Shown here: piece after piece, positions 34,141 through 42,724 of the stretch
Layout of the letters: the number at the start of each line of letters is the position of its first letter
Numbering within the stretch: position 1 is the stretch's first letter
From: Sorangium sp051521495
GTDB taxonomy: Bacteria > Myxococcota_A > Polyangia > Polyangiales > Polyangiaceae
DNA: 64,000 nucleotides
Assembly (NCBI RefSeq): GCF_051521495.1
Contig: NZ_CP150355.1
Location: forward strand, 3,286,001-3,350,000
Direction of reading: 5' to 3'
Notes under the pieces: generated by a model
Seen by the model: only the letters and a program-made list of their open reading frames with translations
Databases searched by the model: none
What the model was told of the DNA's origin: nothing
Made by a program: the position numbers and the translations under genes

Positions 34141-34620
34141 TCAGCGGCGCCGGGCGCCCACCGCGGCTCGCCCCGCGGCGCGGGCCGCGCAGAAGGCCGC
34201 GTCCAGCCGCCAGGCCGCGCGCGCCGCCTCGCCCTCCGTCGCGCCGCCCGCCCCCGCGGCGTCGGCGATCGCCTTCCTGAAGTGCGCGCCGGCCCTGCGG
34301 CGCTCGATCGCGACGAGCGCCAAGCAGAGCGCGACGAGCAGCACGTCGCGGGCGCTCGGCGCCGGCAGCGTCCACGCGAGCCAGCCAGTGGCTGCCGCGA
34401 GCAGCGCTGTACAGAGCTCCCAAGACGCGGCGCGCTCGGCGCCCTCGGACTCCGCCGCAGCGGCCAGCGCGCGCGCCACGCGGGGTGGGGGCTCGGGCTC
34501 AGCTCCGGAGAGCTCCGGCGCCCCCGCGCCGGGATTGACAGGCGCGCCCCCGCTCGCCGCGGGACGCGCCAAGGACGCCACGACCGTGTTCGTCGCCGCA
34601 CCGGGATGGATTGAGCTCAT
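34141..34620 (-). CDS. Hypothetical protein with one or two membrane helices
   Basis: 159 residues from ATG 34620, which has GGAGGG 7 bases upstream. Residues 1-55 are Ala/Pro/Gly rich and probably disordered. A hydrophobic stretch near 66-86 (ALLAAATGWLAWTLP) and another near 90-105 (DVLLVALCLALVAI) could form a hairpin in the membrane. The C-terminal 50 residues are Ala/Arg-rich helix. No family is recognised. Confidence 0.6.
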   Translation of the reverse strand: MSSIHPGAATNTVVASLARPAASGGAPVNPGAGAPELSGAEPEPPPRVARALAAAAESEGAERAASWELCTALLAAATGWLAWTLPAPSARDVLLVALCLALVAIERRRAGAHFRKAIADAAGAGGATEGEAARAAWRLDAAFCAARAAGRAAVGARRR

Positions 34621-35044
34621 ACAAACACCCTCCTCGCCTTGCCGTCCGGCCCTGCACGATCCCCAGGCTCGCACGCCGCGCGCCAACGTGAAAAGAGGCG
34701 ACCCGACGCGCTCTGCGGGGCCGGGCACGCATCACGTGCGGTTCTGTTGCGCGGGACACGCAATCGGTGCGTCCAGCCGAAATAGGCTCGCTCCGTGGGG
34801 GCAGGGGTGCGTGTCGCTCGATCTCGCACCGCCGTGGGGCTGCGGCGAGGCTCGAGCCTGACGGCGGAGAGAGGGGCGCGGCGGCTCGTGTGGTTGCGCT
34901 CGCAGCGGCGGTTGGCGGCGCGGAGCACGATGTCACGCGGCCTGCGCGGCACACGTCGAGGGCGCCGGCGGGGGGCCGGCGCCCTCTTCATGAGCGAGCG
35001 ATCGCTCTCGCGCTCATCGCGCTCTTACGAGCGCTCGCCCGCGG
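34621..35044. other. Intergenic region with a 12-bp hairpin
   Basis: No gene is seen. At 34958-34986 a perfect 12-bp inverted repeat (GAGGGCGCCGGC and complement, 5-G loop) lies 58 bases beyond the stop of the lipoprotein gene at 35045. It could terminate that transcript, although no T tract follows on the minus strand. Confidence 0.5.
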
Positions 35045-37078
35045 TCAGTTCTCGAACCGCACGTTGTCGAGGTAGTACGGACCGGAGTTGCTGGTCACGT
35101 TGAGGTTGAACTGCAGCGTCACGTCGCTGGCGCCCGCGTTCAGCGCGGTCTTGGTGGCCGTCGCCAGCGGGGCGAACTGGATCGTCACGAACTGGCCCCG
35201 GGTGAGGGGGGTGAGCGGGACATTGCCGGCCCACTGGTTGAAGATGCCGGCCGACGGGATCGAGATCAGCACTTCGATGTTCCCGACCCAGCTCGGGTTC
35301 GGCTGGACGGGAGAGATGAAGAGGTCGAGCGTGATCTTGTTGCCCACCGGGGCGAGGCTCGCCGCGCTGAAGTTCGAGCTGACGATCGTGTTGAACGACG
35401 ACGGCGTCTGCACCTGGAGCGACGAGATGCCCTCCTTCACCCGGCCCGTGTGGACCGACAGCAGGGCCTGGGCCGACGTCCACGCGCCCGGCTTCTCGAA
35501 CCCGAGGATCGGGTTGTTGAGGAGGAACTCCGCCATCACGTTCTTCCGGAACGGGATGAACACGCCCGTGAGGGCCTCCGAGATCTTGAATCGCTGCCCG
35601 CCCGGCTCGTCCGGATCGGCCTCCAGCTGCTCGGAGGTCTGCGTGAACGGCCTCAGCTTCGTCAGCGTCGCGCTCGTGCCGAGGTCGAGCGGGACGGACG
35701 GGGAGCCCGTGGCGTCGCCGATCGGCTCATGGCACCCGCTGCACGACAGGGAGAACGCTCGCCCCACGACCTGATCCGGCGTGAGCGCGCTGCCCATGGC
35801 GGTGAGCTTGTTCTGGATGCTGGTCCTGAGGGCCGAAGTCCCGGCGCCGAACGTCGCGAAGTAGTTGTTCTGGAGGCCGATCATCTGGCTCTCTCCGGCG
35901 TTCATCGTCGTCGGATAGCTCGGCTCCAGGGCGAAGCGGTTGATGTCGTCCGTCGCGGCGAGCCGCTCCACCAGGTTCGGGAACGACGTGTTCCGGAACG
36001 TGACGGCGCGCGCGTCGGTCGAGGCGGGGTCGAAGAGCGGCGCGGCCGGGTTGTCCTTCACGAACGACGGCGTCACGACCAGCGTGCCGCTGCTGCCCGA
36101 GCCGCTGTGGAGGAGCCTGAACTCCCGCAGGTCCCACGTCGTGAAGGGCTCGGGCGCATCGCCGTCGACCGCGGGGGCGAAGAGGAACTCGTTGGTCCGG
36201 ATCTGGCCGCCGTACGGCCCCGCGTTCTGGCCGTAATGATTGATGTGGATGACGGGCTCGAACCCCCCGGGCAGGCCGTCGAAATAGAAGGCGAGCAGCT
36301 CGTCCCTCCGGGTCGCCAGGCTCTTCGACGGATCCGACAGGTTGTACCAGAAATTGACGACCGGACGGCACCCTTCACGGCCCAGGCTCGGGGTCGGGTT
36401 GGGCAGCCGGCCCTCGAAGATGATGAAGTTGCGCATCTGGAACGCCCCTTCCGGGATGCCCGAGCGCCTGGCGAAGACCACGCGGTACTCACCGCAGTTG
36501 GCGCCGTCGGGCGGGGCGAGGTCGAAGCGGTTCGACAGGGTCGTGGCGACATACGCGTTCGAGGCCTCTTCGTCGGCGAAGGGATCCCTGTCGGCCTCCA
36601 GACCCACGACGCGGGGGCAGTCGATCGGCCACCCGTTGATGGACCCGGCCGCGCCGGGGATCGCCGTGTCGTCGCAGTGCGGGCCGAGGCCGATCCCGTC
36701 CGCGGCCTTCCGGTTCGTGTCCATGAACTGCCGGAAGAGCTGGAGAGGCGTCAGGCTGACGCCCGCCTGATCGATGAGCTGCTGGAGCACGTCCTGCAGC
36801 TTGAACGCGCCGAGGATGTCGGTGTTCGTGACGACGAGCGACTTCCGCTCCTGGATCGGGAATGACAGCGAGAGCGCCTGGCCGGCCTCCGCGATCTCGC
36901 CCTCGGCGAGATCATCCGGAGCGCCGTCCGTGGGCGCGAGATCCGCGCAAGAAACCGGCAGTAGCGCGAGCGCGGCCACCGCGGCGCGCCGCGCCCCCCG
37001 CCACGGCCGCGCGCCGGCGGAGGCAGAATCAGAATGAGAGCGCACCGGACCGCTCGAACTCGATAGCTTCGACGACAT
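35045..37078 (-). CDS. Large secreted lipoprotein with a CxxCH haem-type motif
   Basis: 677 residues from ATG 37078, with AGGAGG 5 bases upstream. The N-terminus is a signal with a lipobox-like site (AAVAALALLPVSCAD), so it is likely exported and lipid-anchored. About residue 450 it has LSCSGCHEPIG, a single CxxCH as in c-type cytochromes. The last 150 residues form a beta-rich domain (ITLDLFISPVQPNPSWVGN, then VTLQFNLNVTSNSGPYYLDN) resembling carbohydrate-binding modules. The central 350 residues are not recognised. Large proteins of this plan are frequent in Myxococcota. A surface redox or polysaccharide-related role is possible. It stands alone. Confidence 0.75.
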   Translation of the reverse strand: MSSKLSSSSGPVRSHSDSASAGARPWRGARRAAVAALALLPVSCADLAPTDGAPDDLAEGEIAEAGQALSLSFPIQERKSLVVTNTDILGAFKLQDVLQQLIDQAGVSLTPLQLFRQFMDTNRKAADGIGLGPHCDDTAIPGAAGSINGWPIDCPRVVGLEADRDPFADEEASNAYVATTLSNRFDLAPPDGANCGEYRVVFARRSGIPEGAFQMRNFIIFEGRLPNPTPSLGREGCRPVVNFWYNLSDPSKSLATRRDELLAFYFDGLPGGFEPVIHINHYGQNAGPYGGQIRTNEFLFAPAVDGDAPEPFTTWDLREFRLLHSGSGSSGTLVVTPSFVKDNPAAPLFDPASTDARAVTFRNTSFPNLVERLAATDDINRFALEPSYPTTMNAGESQMIGLQNNYFATFGAGTSALRTSIQNKLTAMGSALTPDQVVGRAFSLSCSGCHEPIGDATGSPSVPLDLGTSATLTKLRPFTQTSEQLEADPDEPGGQRFKISEALTGVFIPFRKNVMAEFLLNNPILGFEKPGAWTSAQALLSVHTGRVKEGISSLQVQTPSSFNTIVSSNFSAASLAPVGNKITLDLFISPVQPNPSWVGNIEVLISIPSAGIFNQWAGNVPLTPLTRGQFVTIQFAPLATATKTALNAGASDVTLQFNLNVTSNSGPYYLDNVRFEN

Positions 37079-37525
37079 GAGACCTCCTGAAATGACCACG
37101 AAAAACGGCGGAGCCGCGCGCGAGCACGAACGCGCTCGCGAATGGATGGATCGGCCCGAGGAGGACGCCCGTGGGCGAGCGCGCGCGTCGGTCCGCAAAG
37201 ACACGACACGCGGCGCTCGTCCCGTGGGCGACGTGCCTCGCCGCGGGGAGCGCTGCCGAAGCAGCGTGGCCTCATCGAGCCGCTGAATCCACCGTTCTTC
37301 GATAAACGCCCGGGTGCCGGCGCCTCTCGGCGCGGCCTCCCGTGAACGCGGGCTGTATGTTAGTGCTGTTTACGTACCGGGCAAGCGATATGAGAGCTCG
37401 TGTTCGTATTCGTGTTCATTTTGGTCCGCGCGAGCGTCGATGTCGTCGCCGTCGGCGAGGCGATCCCGCTCGTGGGCTCGAGCGTGGTGCGGAGTTCGTG
37501 CGTGGAGCGGTGGCGTGGGGGGCGA
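37079..37525. other. Intergenic region, nothing recognised
   Basis: About 450 bases between the lipoprotein start and the end of the sigma operon, which lies on the same strand. The lipoprotein promoter should be near 37100-37200. Short open frames on the plus strand have no ribosome site and no protein-like pattern. Confidence 0.5.
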
Positions 37526-38311
37526 TCACGGGGCCGCGCCGACGATCCGGCGCACCGGCTCGGCGAAGGAGCTCGATGGATACCTCGCGAAGAACGCCGC
37601 GGCGCGCGCCCGCGCCTCGTCGGCGCGCCCGAGGCGCACCAGCGCGCGGATCGCGATGAACTCCCGCTCTTCCGCAAGCCGCCCCTTCGGGAACTCGGCC
37701 TGGTGCCTGTCCAGCGCGGCGAGGGCGGCCTCCGGGTCCTGCGCGAGCGCCGCCCTGGACGCGTCGACGAGGTTGGACTCCCGGACCAGGTCGTCGCTGT
37801 CCGCCGCGGCGACCTCCTCCGGCGCGGGCGGGCGGGTGCTCCGCGGCGCCTCCCGAGGGTGAGCGGGTGTGGTCGGGCGCGGCACCACGGCCGCCGGCAC
37901 CACGGCCGCCGGCATCTCGGCCGCTGGCGGCTCAGCGGCCGGCGCCGCGGCCGCCGGCGCCTCGACCAGCGCGCTGCCTGAAGCACGCGAGAGCAGCCGC
38001 TCCAGCGGCAGGTTCGCCAGCACCGGAGGCGGCGCGATCGTTGCGGCGGCGCTCGGAGCCTCGCCGACGGCGGCGTAGAGCCCCGCCCCGCCGACCCCGA
38101 TTCCCGCCGCGAGGAAGATCCCCTTGATCCACGCCGGCACCGCCGCGCCGGCGCCCGCGGCCGCGGCCGTCTCGAGCGGCGCCACCCGGGCCGCGGTGCG
38201 TGCGAGCTCGGCGGAGGTCATCGGCCGGATCGGCCCGGCGGCGCGGAGGAGCTCGCGCGCCCCGGGCGGTGCGCCTCCTCCCTCCTGGTTCCATCGCTTC
38301 GGATCGCTCAT
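37526..38311 (-). CDS. Membrane-anchored protein with TPR-like C-terminus, likely anti-sigma partner
   Basis: 261 residues. A cytoplasmic N-terminal 75 residues is followed by a predicted membrane helix (PAWIKGIFLAAGIGVGGAGLY) at about 78-98. An Ala/Pro-rich stretch with repeated PAAVVPAAVVP follows, then a helical C-terminus (LDRHQAEFPKGRLAEEREFI, then ALVRLGRADEARARAAAFFA) like tetratricopeptide repeats. The start overlaps the sigma factor stop by 4 bases (ATGA). In myxobacteria such single-helix proteins encoded after an ECF sigma factor commonly bind it; that role is inferred here. The C-terminal repeats would lie in the periplasm. Confidence 0.7.
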   Translation of the reverse strand: MSDPKRWNQEGGGAPPGARELLRAAGPIRPMTSAELARTAARVAPLETAAAAGAGAAVPAWIKGIFLAAGIGVGGAGLYAAVGEAPSAAATIAPPPVLANLPLERLLSRASGSALVEAPAAAAPAAEPPAAEMPAAVVPAAVVPRPTTPAHPREAPRSTRPPAPEEVAAADSDDLVRESNLVDASRAALAQDPEAALAALDRHQAEFPKGRLAEEREFIAIRALVRLGRADEARARAAAFFARYPSSSFAEPVRRIVGAAP

Positions 38312-38913
38312 CCAGCCCCCCTGCGCGCGCGCTCGGTCTCGGACTTCTTCAGGAGCGTCGCGAACTCCTTCCGCGCGGCGTGGAGCCGCGAGTAGACGGT
38401 CCCGATCGGGACGCCGACCAGGCGCGCGATCTCGTCGCACGGCATCTCTTCGATCTCGAACATGACGAACACGGCCCTTCGATCGAGATCCATGGCCTCG
38501 AGGATGCCCTCGAGCTGCAGCCGCGCCTCGTGGTGGGAGGTGATCTCCTCGGGGCCGCGCGCGGGGTCGGGCACGTCGTCCACCACCTCGCCGAGCCGCT
38601 CTCGGCGCGAGCTGGCGCGGCGGCGGTGCGACGCGGCGACGCGGCGGCAGATGGCGAAGAGCCAGGTGGTGATCGCGCAAGCCCAGTCGAAGGAAGGGAG
38701 CCGCCGCTGGACGACGACGAACACGTCCTGGAAGGCATCCTCCAGGTCGGGCTGCGGGATACCGAACCTCTGCAGGGTCGCCCAGACGAAGGAGCCGTGC
38801 TCGGCGTGCAGGGCGACCAGGCTTCGTGGCGGCTGCTTGGCGTCGTGCAGGACGTCGGCTCGTAAGCACTGCTCCACGGAGGCCTGAATGTCGGCAGCTC
38901 GCGGATCCTTCAT
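38308..38913 (-). CDS. ECF-type RNA polymerase sigma factor
   Basis: 201 residues. Region 2 reads PDLEDAFQDVFVVVQRRLPS, followed by ITTWLFAICRRVAASHRRR. Region 4 reads LDRRAVFVMFEIEEMPCDEI, then ARLVGVPIGTVYSRLHAARK, a complete helix-turn-helix. ATG 38913 overlaps the upstream gene's stop by one base (TGATG), and its own stop overlaps the next start by 4 bases. The order on the minus strand is outer-membrane-type protein, sigma factor, membrane partner, so all three are translationally coupled. The N-terminal 35 residues (MKDPRAADIQASVEQCLRAD) precede region 2. Confidence 0.88.
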   Translation of the reverse strand: MKDPRAADIQASVEQCLRADVLHDAKQPPRSLVALHAEHGSFVWATLQRFGIPQPDLEDAFQDVFVVVQRRLPSFDWACAITTWLFAICRRVAASHRRRASSRRERLGEVVDDVPDPARGPEEITSHHEARLQLEGILEAMDLDRRAVFVMFEIEEMPCDEIARLVGVPIGTVYSRLHAARKEFATLLKKSETERARRGAG

Positions 38914-40055
38914 CAAAATGTGAGGCCGACCCCCCCGAATACCGCGGCGGCGAGCGCGGCCTGCTCCAGGCCCGCCGGCAGCCCGCCCTCGATCTGGAAA
39001 TCGTACCGCGTCACTGGAACGAAGAGGTCGATGCCGGTATCGAGCCGCAGCGGCCCGACCACACGGACACCGAGCCGCGTGCCCGCCCCGAGGCTGAGCC
39101 ACGCGCGCGAGCCGACGTCGGTCGGCAGGATCGCCGGGGGGGCGTCGTCCTCCCCGTAGATGACGGCGTAGATGGCGCCCGCCACCGCCCGGCCGCAGAG
39201 CCCGAAGGCGACCGAGCGGCTCCGGACCATCTCCCAGCACGCGCCGAGCCAGCCCGCGGTGAGGCCGAAGGCGAACGTCGGCGAGGTCGCGCGCTGCTCC
39301 GGGAGCCACAGCGCCCCCGTCTCGAGCGTCCACCGCGGCAGGACCGACCACTCGCCCGACAGGGCGACGCCGACCCCGGGCGAGGGGAGGATGCCCACGG
39401 AAGCGAGCCCGCGCCAGGCGATGGAGAGCGACGCGGGCGGCGGATCTTCGGCCGGGGGCGGCGTGGTCTTGGCCTCCGCCGGCCAGGGGAACGGTGGCTC
39501 CGGCGCCCGCTCCGCCGGCGGGGGGCGCGGCGCCTCGGCGGCCGGCGGGGGGCGCGGCGCCTCGGCGACCGGCGGGGGGCGCGGCGCCTCGGCGGCCGGC
39601 GGGGGGCGCGGCGCCTCGGCGGCCGGCGGGGGGCGCGGCGGATCTTCGGCCGGGGAGGAGAGGCCGGCCTCGGGATCGGTCGTGAGCATGATGTGCACCG
39701 CCGCAGCGGCCACGATCCCGTCGCAGCTCTGCCCGTGGTCGGAGAGCTCGCGGACCGTCGCCGCGGCGCCGTCGCACAGCTCGGTCCGGATCGTGGCCGA
39801 CCAGTCCCCGGGCTTCCCCCGCACCACGGCCTCGATCGAGGCCGCCTTGCCCGTCGTGACGAGCTCCCGCCCGAGCCGCCGCGAGATCTCGGCGCGGAAC
39901 TGGGACGCCGACGGGCACCGCCCCTCCGCGCCCTCGAGGCGCACCCACGACACGTCCGCGGCCGCGCGGTCGCACTCCGCCCGCGCGCCGGCGGGCGCGA
40001 GCGCCGCGCAGACGCCCAACGCCGAGACGACCGCGCGCACGATCGTCGCGCTCAC
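38913..40055 (-). CDS. Exported protein with Pro-rich repeats and beta-barrel-like C-terminus
   Basis: 380 residues from the GTG at 40055, with GGGAGCGAAGG just upstream. A signal peptide ends near AGARAEC (about residue 25). Residues 26-140 form a small domain with four cysteines. About 145-220 is a run of PPPAAEAPR repeats. The C-terminal 180 residues alternate polar and hydrophobic strands and end in Phe (VFGGVGLTF), typical of outer-membrane beta-barrels. It is the first gene of the sigma operon, so the sigma factor may respond to envelope state through it. A much longer frame reaches 40274 but lacks a ribosome site. Confidence 0.7.
   Translation of the reverse strand: MSATIVRAVVSALGVCAALAPAGARAECDRAAADVSWVRLEGAEGRCPSASQFRAEISRRLGRELVTTGKAASIEAVVRGKPGDWSATIRTELCDGAAATVRELSDHGQSCDGIVAAAAVHIMLTTDPEAGLSSPAEDPPRPPPAAEAPRPPPAAEAPRPPPVAEAPRPPPAAEAPRPPPAERAPEPPFPWPAEAKTTPPPAEDPPPASLSIAWRGLASVGILPSPGVGVALSGEWSVLPRWTLETGALWLPEQRATSPTFAFGLTAGWLGACWEMVRSRSVAFGLCGRAVAGAIYAVIYGEDDAPPAILPTDVGSRAWLSLGAGTRLGVRVVGPLRLDTGIDLFVPVTRYDFQIEGGLPAGLEQAALAAAVFGGVGLTF
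39514..39640. repeat. 27-bp in-frame tandem repeat, about 4.7 copies
   Basis: Units of 27 bases starting at 39514, 39541, 39568 and 39595, with a partial fifth, encode the nonapeptide repeat around APRPPPAAE. Only one unit differs (GCC to ACC, giving a Val codon on the minus strand). This is a length-variable linker in the exported protein. Confidence 0.9.
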
Positions 40056-40294
40056 CCTTCGCTCCCGTCCGCCCGATCGATCGGCCCCCCTGCTGCCTGC
40101 ACGGAAACAGGCGGCTTCGTTCCGGGTGGCGCGCCACGACTGAGAGAATGTTCGATCAATTGCCAAACGGATCGGCGCTCCTGTACACCCGGATGATTCG
40201 CGAGTCACCGGAATTCCGGGCGGATGGAGGCGAAGGCCGCCCGTGAGCGAGGCAGAGATCCGGTATTCATCCATTCACGAGCCCGCACTGCCCC

Positions 40295-42487
40295 ATGCAC
40301 TCCCGCCCGACCACCCTCGGCGTCCTCACGCCCTTCCTCGACGGCTTTTATTTCACCGCGATCCTCAGAGGCATCCACCAGGCGGCGCAGCAGCGCAGCC
40401 ACCGCGTCGTGGTGGTGCGCGGCACGCCCGCGTACGTCGAGGCGCCCTCGCTCGCCCGGGATCAGGTCGACGGGTGGATCGTCGTGCTCGCCACGGACGG
40501 CATCGAGCGCCTCGCGCAGGCGCGGGTCCCGCTCGCGACGGTCAGCTCTTGCGCCCCCGAGGCGGGCTGCCCGACCGTGATGCCGGACAACCGCGAGGGC
40601 GTCCGGAGCGCGGTGCGCCACCTGATCGAGCACGGACACCGGCGCATCGCGTTCGTCGGCTGCATGGATCAGGACGACATCCGCGCGCGCTTCGAGGGGT
40701 ACATGGAGACGCTCGTCGAGAGCGGGATCCCCTTCGATCCCAGCCTCGTCTTCGACGCCGACAACAACTGGCACTCCGGGGGCCAGCGGGCCGCGGAGGC
40801 CCTCATCGCGCGCAGGGGGGATCTCACGGCCGCGGTCGCCGCCACGGACAAGAACGCGCTCGGGATGATGGCGGGCCTCCAGGCCGCGGGATACCGCATC
40901 CCCGACGATCTGGCGATCGTCGGCTTCGACGACATCACCGATGCGCAGTGGTCGACCCCGCCGCTGACCACCGTGCGCCAGCGCTTCGACGCGATCGGGG
41001 CGCTCGCGTACGAGCTCGTGCTGGCGCAGCTCGCCGGCCAGGTCGTCCCGGCAGGGCCCGTGCTCGCGCCGACCACGTTCGTCAGGCGGCGGTCGTGCGG
41101 CTGCGACCCGCTCCAGGGCTTGCTCCGCCGGACGGGCGCGGCGCCCGGCGAGGACCCCGACGGCCCCCTCGACCGGCAGCTGGTCGAGCTGCTCCTCCGC
41201 CAGCCGCTCCCCAGCGAGGCGCCCCCGACGACCGTGTGGCCCGGCGTCGCCGCCGTGATCGCGGGGTATACAGCGGCGATCGAGGGCGCCGCGCCCCCGC
41301 CCGCGGCCGAGATCGACGAGGCCTGCCGGCAGGCCGTCGGCCTCACGCCCGACGTCGAGAGCCTCATGGGGGTCGTCCGCCTGCTGGGCCGGTCCGGGAA
41401 GCGACGCCGCGCGCGCATGGACGCGGAAGCAGCGGAGTCGGCGGAGGCGCGAGCCGAGGAGTTCCAGGAGCGACTACGCCTCTCGCTCACCCTGGCTCGC
41501 GTCGAGGCAGAGCGGCAGTTCGTCGACGAGCTCGGGACACTCATGCGGTCCGATCACGAGGTGAGCCTCGCGCTGCTCGGCGGATCCCAGGAGGAGTCGC
41601 GCTCGCTCTCCTGGCTCGACTCGACCGCTGCGGTGTGGGGCTGCCTCGCGCTCTGGGAAGATCCGACGACCCGCGCGCGCCTCGTCATCACCGGCGCCTA
41701 CAGCCGCGATGGCAGCCCGACTCCCCCTCTCGGCGCCGTCTGCGCGCGGGAGGCCTTCCCGCCCGCCGAGCTCCTGCCCCCGTCGACCACCGGCGGCCCG
41801 TTCATGGTGACCGTCCTGCCGATCCGCACGCTCCACCGCGACTGGGGGGTCCTCGCGATCGTCGGCCCGGGCTCGATCGAGGTCGCCGGGGACGAGGGCA
41901 CCATCGCCATCTGGGGGGCACTCCTCAGCGCGGCCCTCGAGCGGGACGCGCTCGTCCAGTCGCTCTCCGAGCAGCACTCGAGCCTCCAGGAGGCCTATCT
42001 GCGCGAGCGCACCCTCTCGGCCGCCGTGCGCGAGCTCGGCTGTCCGCTCATCCCGCTCTTGCCCGGCGTGCTGCTGGTCCCGCTCATCGGCGAGCTCGAT
42101 GGAGACCGCGCCCGGCAGGTGCTCGAGCGGGTGGTCGAGGGGGTGAGCCAGCACGGCGCGCGCTGCGTGCTGCTCGACATCACGGGCGTCGCGCGCGTCG
42201 ACGCCCAGGTGGCCCACGCGCTCGGGCAGACCCACCGCGCGGCCTCCCTGCTCGGCGCCCGCGTGCGCCTCGTCGGCGTGCGCCCCGAGCTCGCGATGCG
42301 CCTCGTCGCCCTCGATATCCACCTCGGCGATCTGTCCAGCCACCAGTCGCTGGCGTCGGCGCTCGAGGACCTCGCGAAGGCCGGAGTCCCATCGCTCCGC
42401 ACGAGACGGAACGACGCGGGCGAGGCGCTGCCGCGCGCGTCGCGCAACGCGATCTCGGATACGAGGCGTCGCCGAGGATCGGAGTGA
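40295..42487 (+). CDS. LacI-type solute-binding domain fused to a GAF-like region and an RsbR-type STAS domain
   Basis: 730 residues. Residues 5-270 are a periplasmic-binding-protein fold of LacI type (RSAVRHLIEHGHRRIAFVGC, then YRIPDDLAIVGFDDITDAQW), but there is no helix-turn-helix before it and no signal peptide, so it senses a solute in the cytoplasm. The middle (about 390-580) has a coiled coil and a GAF-like region. A STAS domain fills about 590-710 (VLLVPLIGELDGDRARQVLE, then CVLLDITGVARVDAQVAHAL). In Bacillus RsbR the matching positions carry Thr 171 and Thr 205; here they are Gly and Ala, so control by STAS phosphorylation seems lost. It probably feeds a partner-switch pathway. The kinase downstream may be linked. 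Confidence 0.8.
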   Translation: MHSRPTTLGVLTPFLDGFYFTAILRGIHQAAQQRSHRVVVVRGTPAYVEAPSLARDQVDGWIVVLATDGIERLAQARVPLATVSSCAPEAGCPTVMPDNREGVRSAVRHLIEHGHRRIAFVGCMDQDDIRARFEGYMETLVESGIPFDPSLVFDADNNWHSGGQRAAEALIARRGDLTAAVAATDKNALGMMAGLQAAGYRIPDDLAIVGFDDITDAQWSTPPLTTVRQRFDAIGALAYELVLAQLAGQVVPAGPVLAPTTFVRRRSCGCDPLQGLLRRTGAAPGEDPDGPLDRQLVELLLRQPLPSEAPPTTVWPGVAAVIAGYTAAIEGAAPPPAAEIDEACRQAVGLTPDVESLMGVVRLLGRSGKRRRARMDAEAAESAEARAEEFQERLRLSLTLARVEAERQFVDELGTLMRSDHEVSLALLGGSQEESRSLSWLDSTAAVWGCLALWEDPTTRARLVITGAYSRDGSPTPPLGAVCAREAFPPAELLPPSTTGGPFMVTVLPIRTLHRDWGVLAIVGPGSIEVAGDEGTIAIWGALLSAALERDALVQSLSEQHSSLQEAYLRERTLSAAVRELGCPLIPLLPGVLLVPLIGELDGDRARQVLERVVEGVSQHGARCVLLDITGVARVDAQVAHALGQTHRAASLLGARVRLVGVRPELAMRLVALDIHLGDLSSHQSLASALEDLAKAGVPSLRTRRNDAGEALPRASRNAISDTRRRRGSE

Positions 42488-42724
42488 CCCTCATGCCTCA
42501 CCCGTCGCGCTGAGCGCGCGCGCAGCGCTGTGGACCGGCGCCCTCGGCGCCTCGCTCGGCCCGCCCTCGTCTGGATCTCAGCACGTCTCGAACGGGCATC
42601 TCATCTCCCAGCGTGGTTGTCGAGCGCGCGGGGCGTGCGTGACGTCGACGTTGAACGATGTGCCGTGTCCTCTCCGGCCCGCGCGCGCTGGACAGGAGAT
42701 CGGCCGCCGGGCGATACTCGCTCC

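Noticed and set aside
37342..37862. Plus-strand open frames in the gap and over the sigma partner gene
   Set aside because: They overlap the minus-strand gene in antisense and show shifting frames with Arg/Ser-rich content.
40295..42487. LacI-family transcription repressor
   Set aside because: The ligand-binding fold is present, but the N-terminus begins directly with the first strand and has no helix-turn-helix; the C-terminus is a STAS domain.
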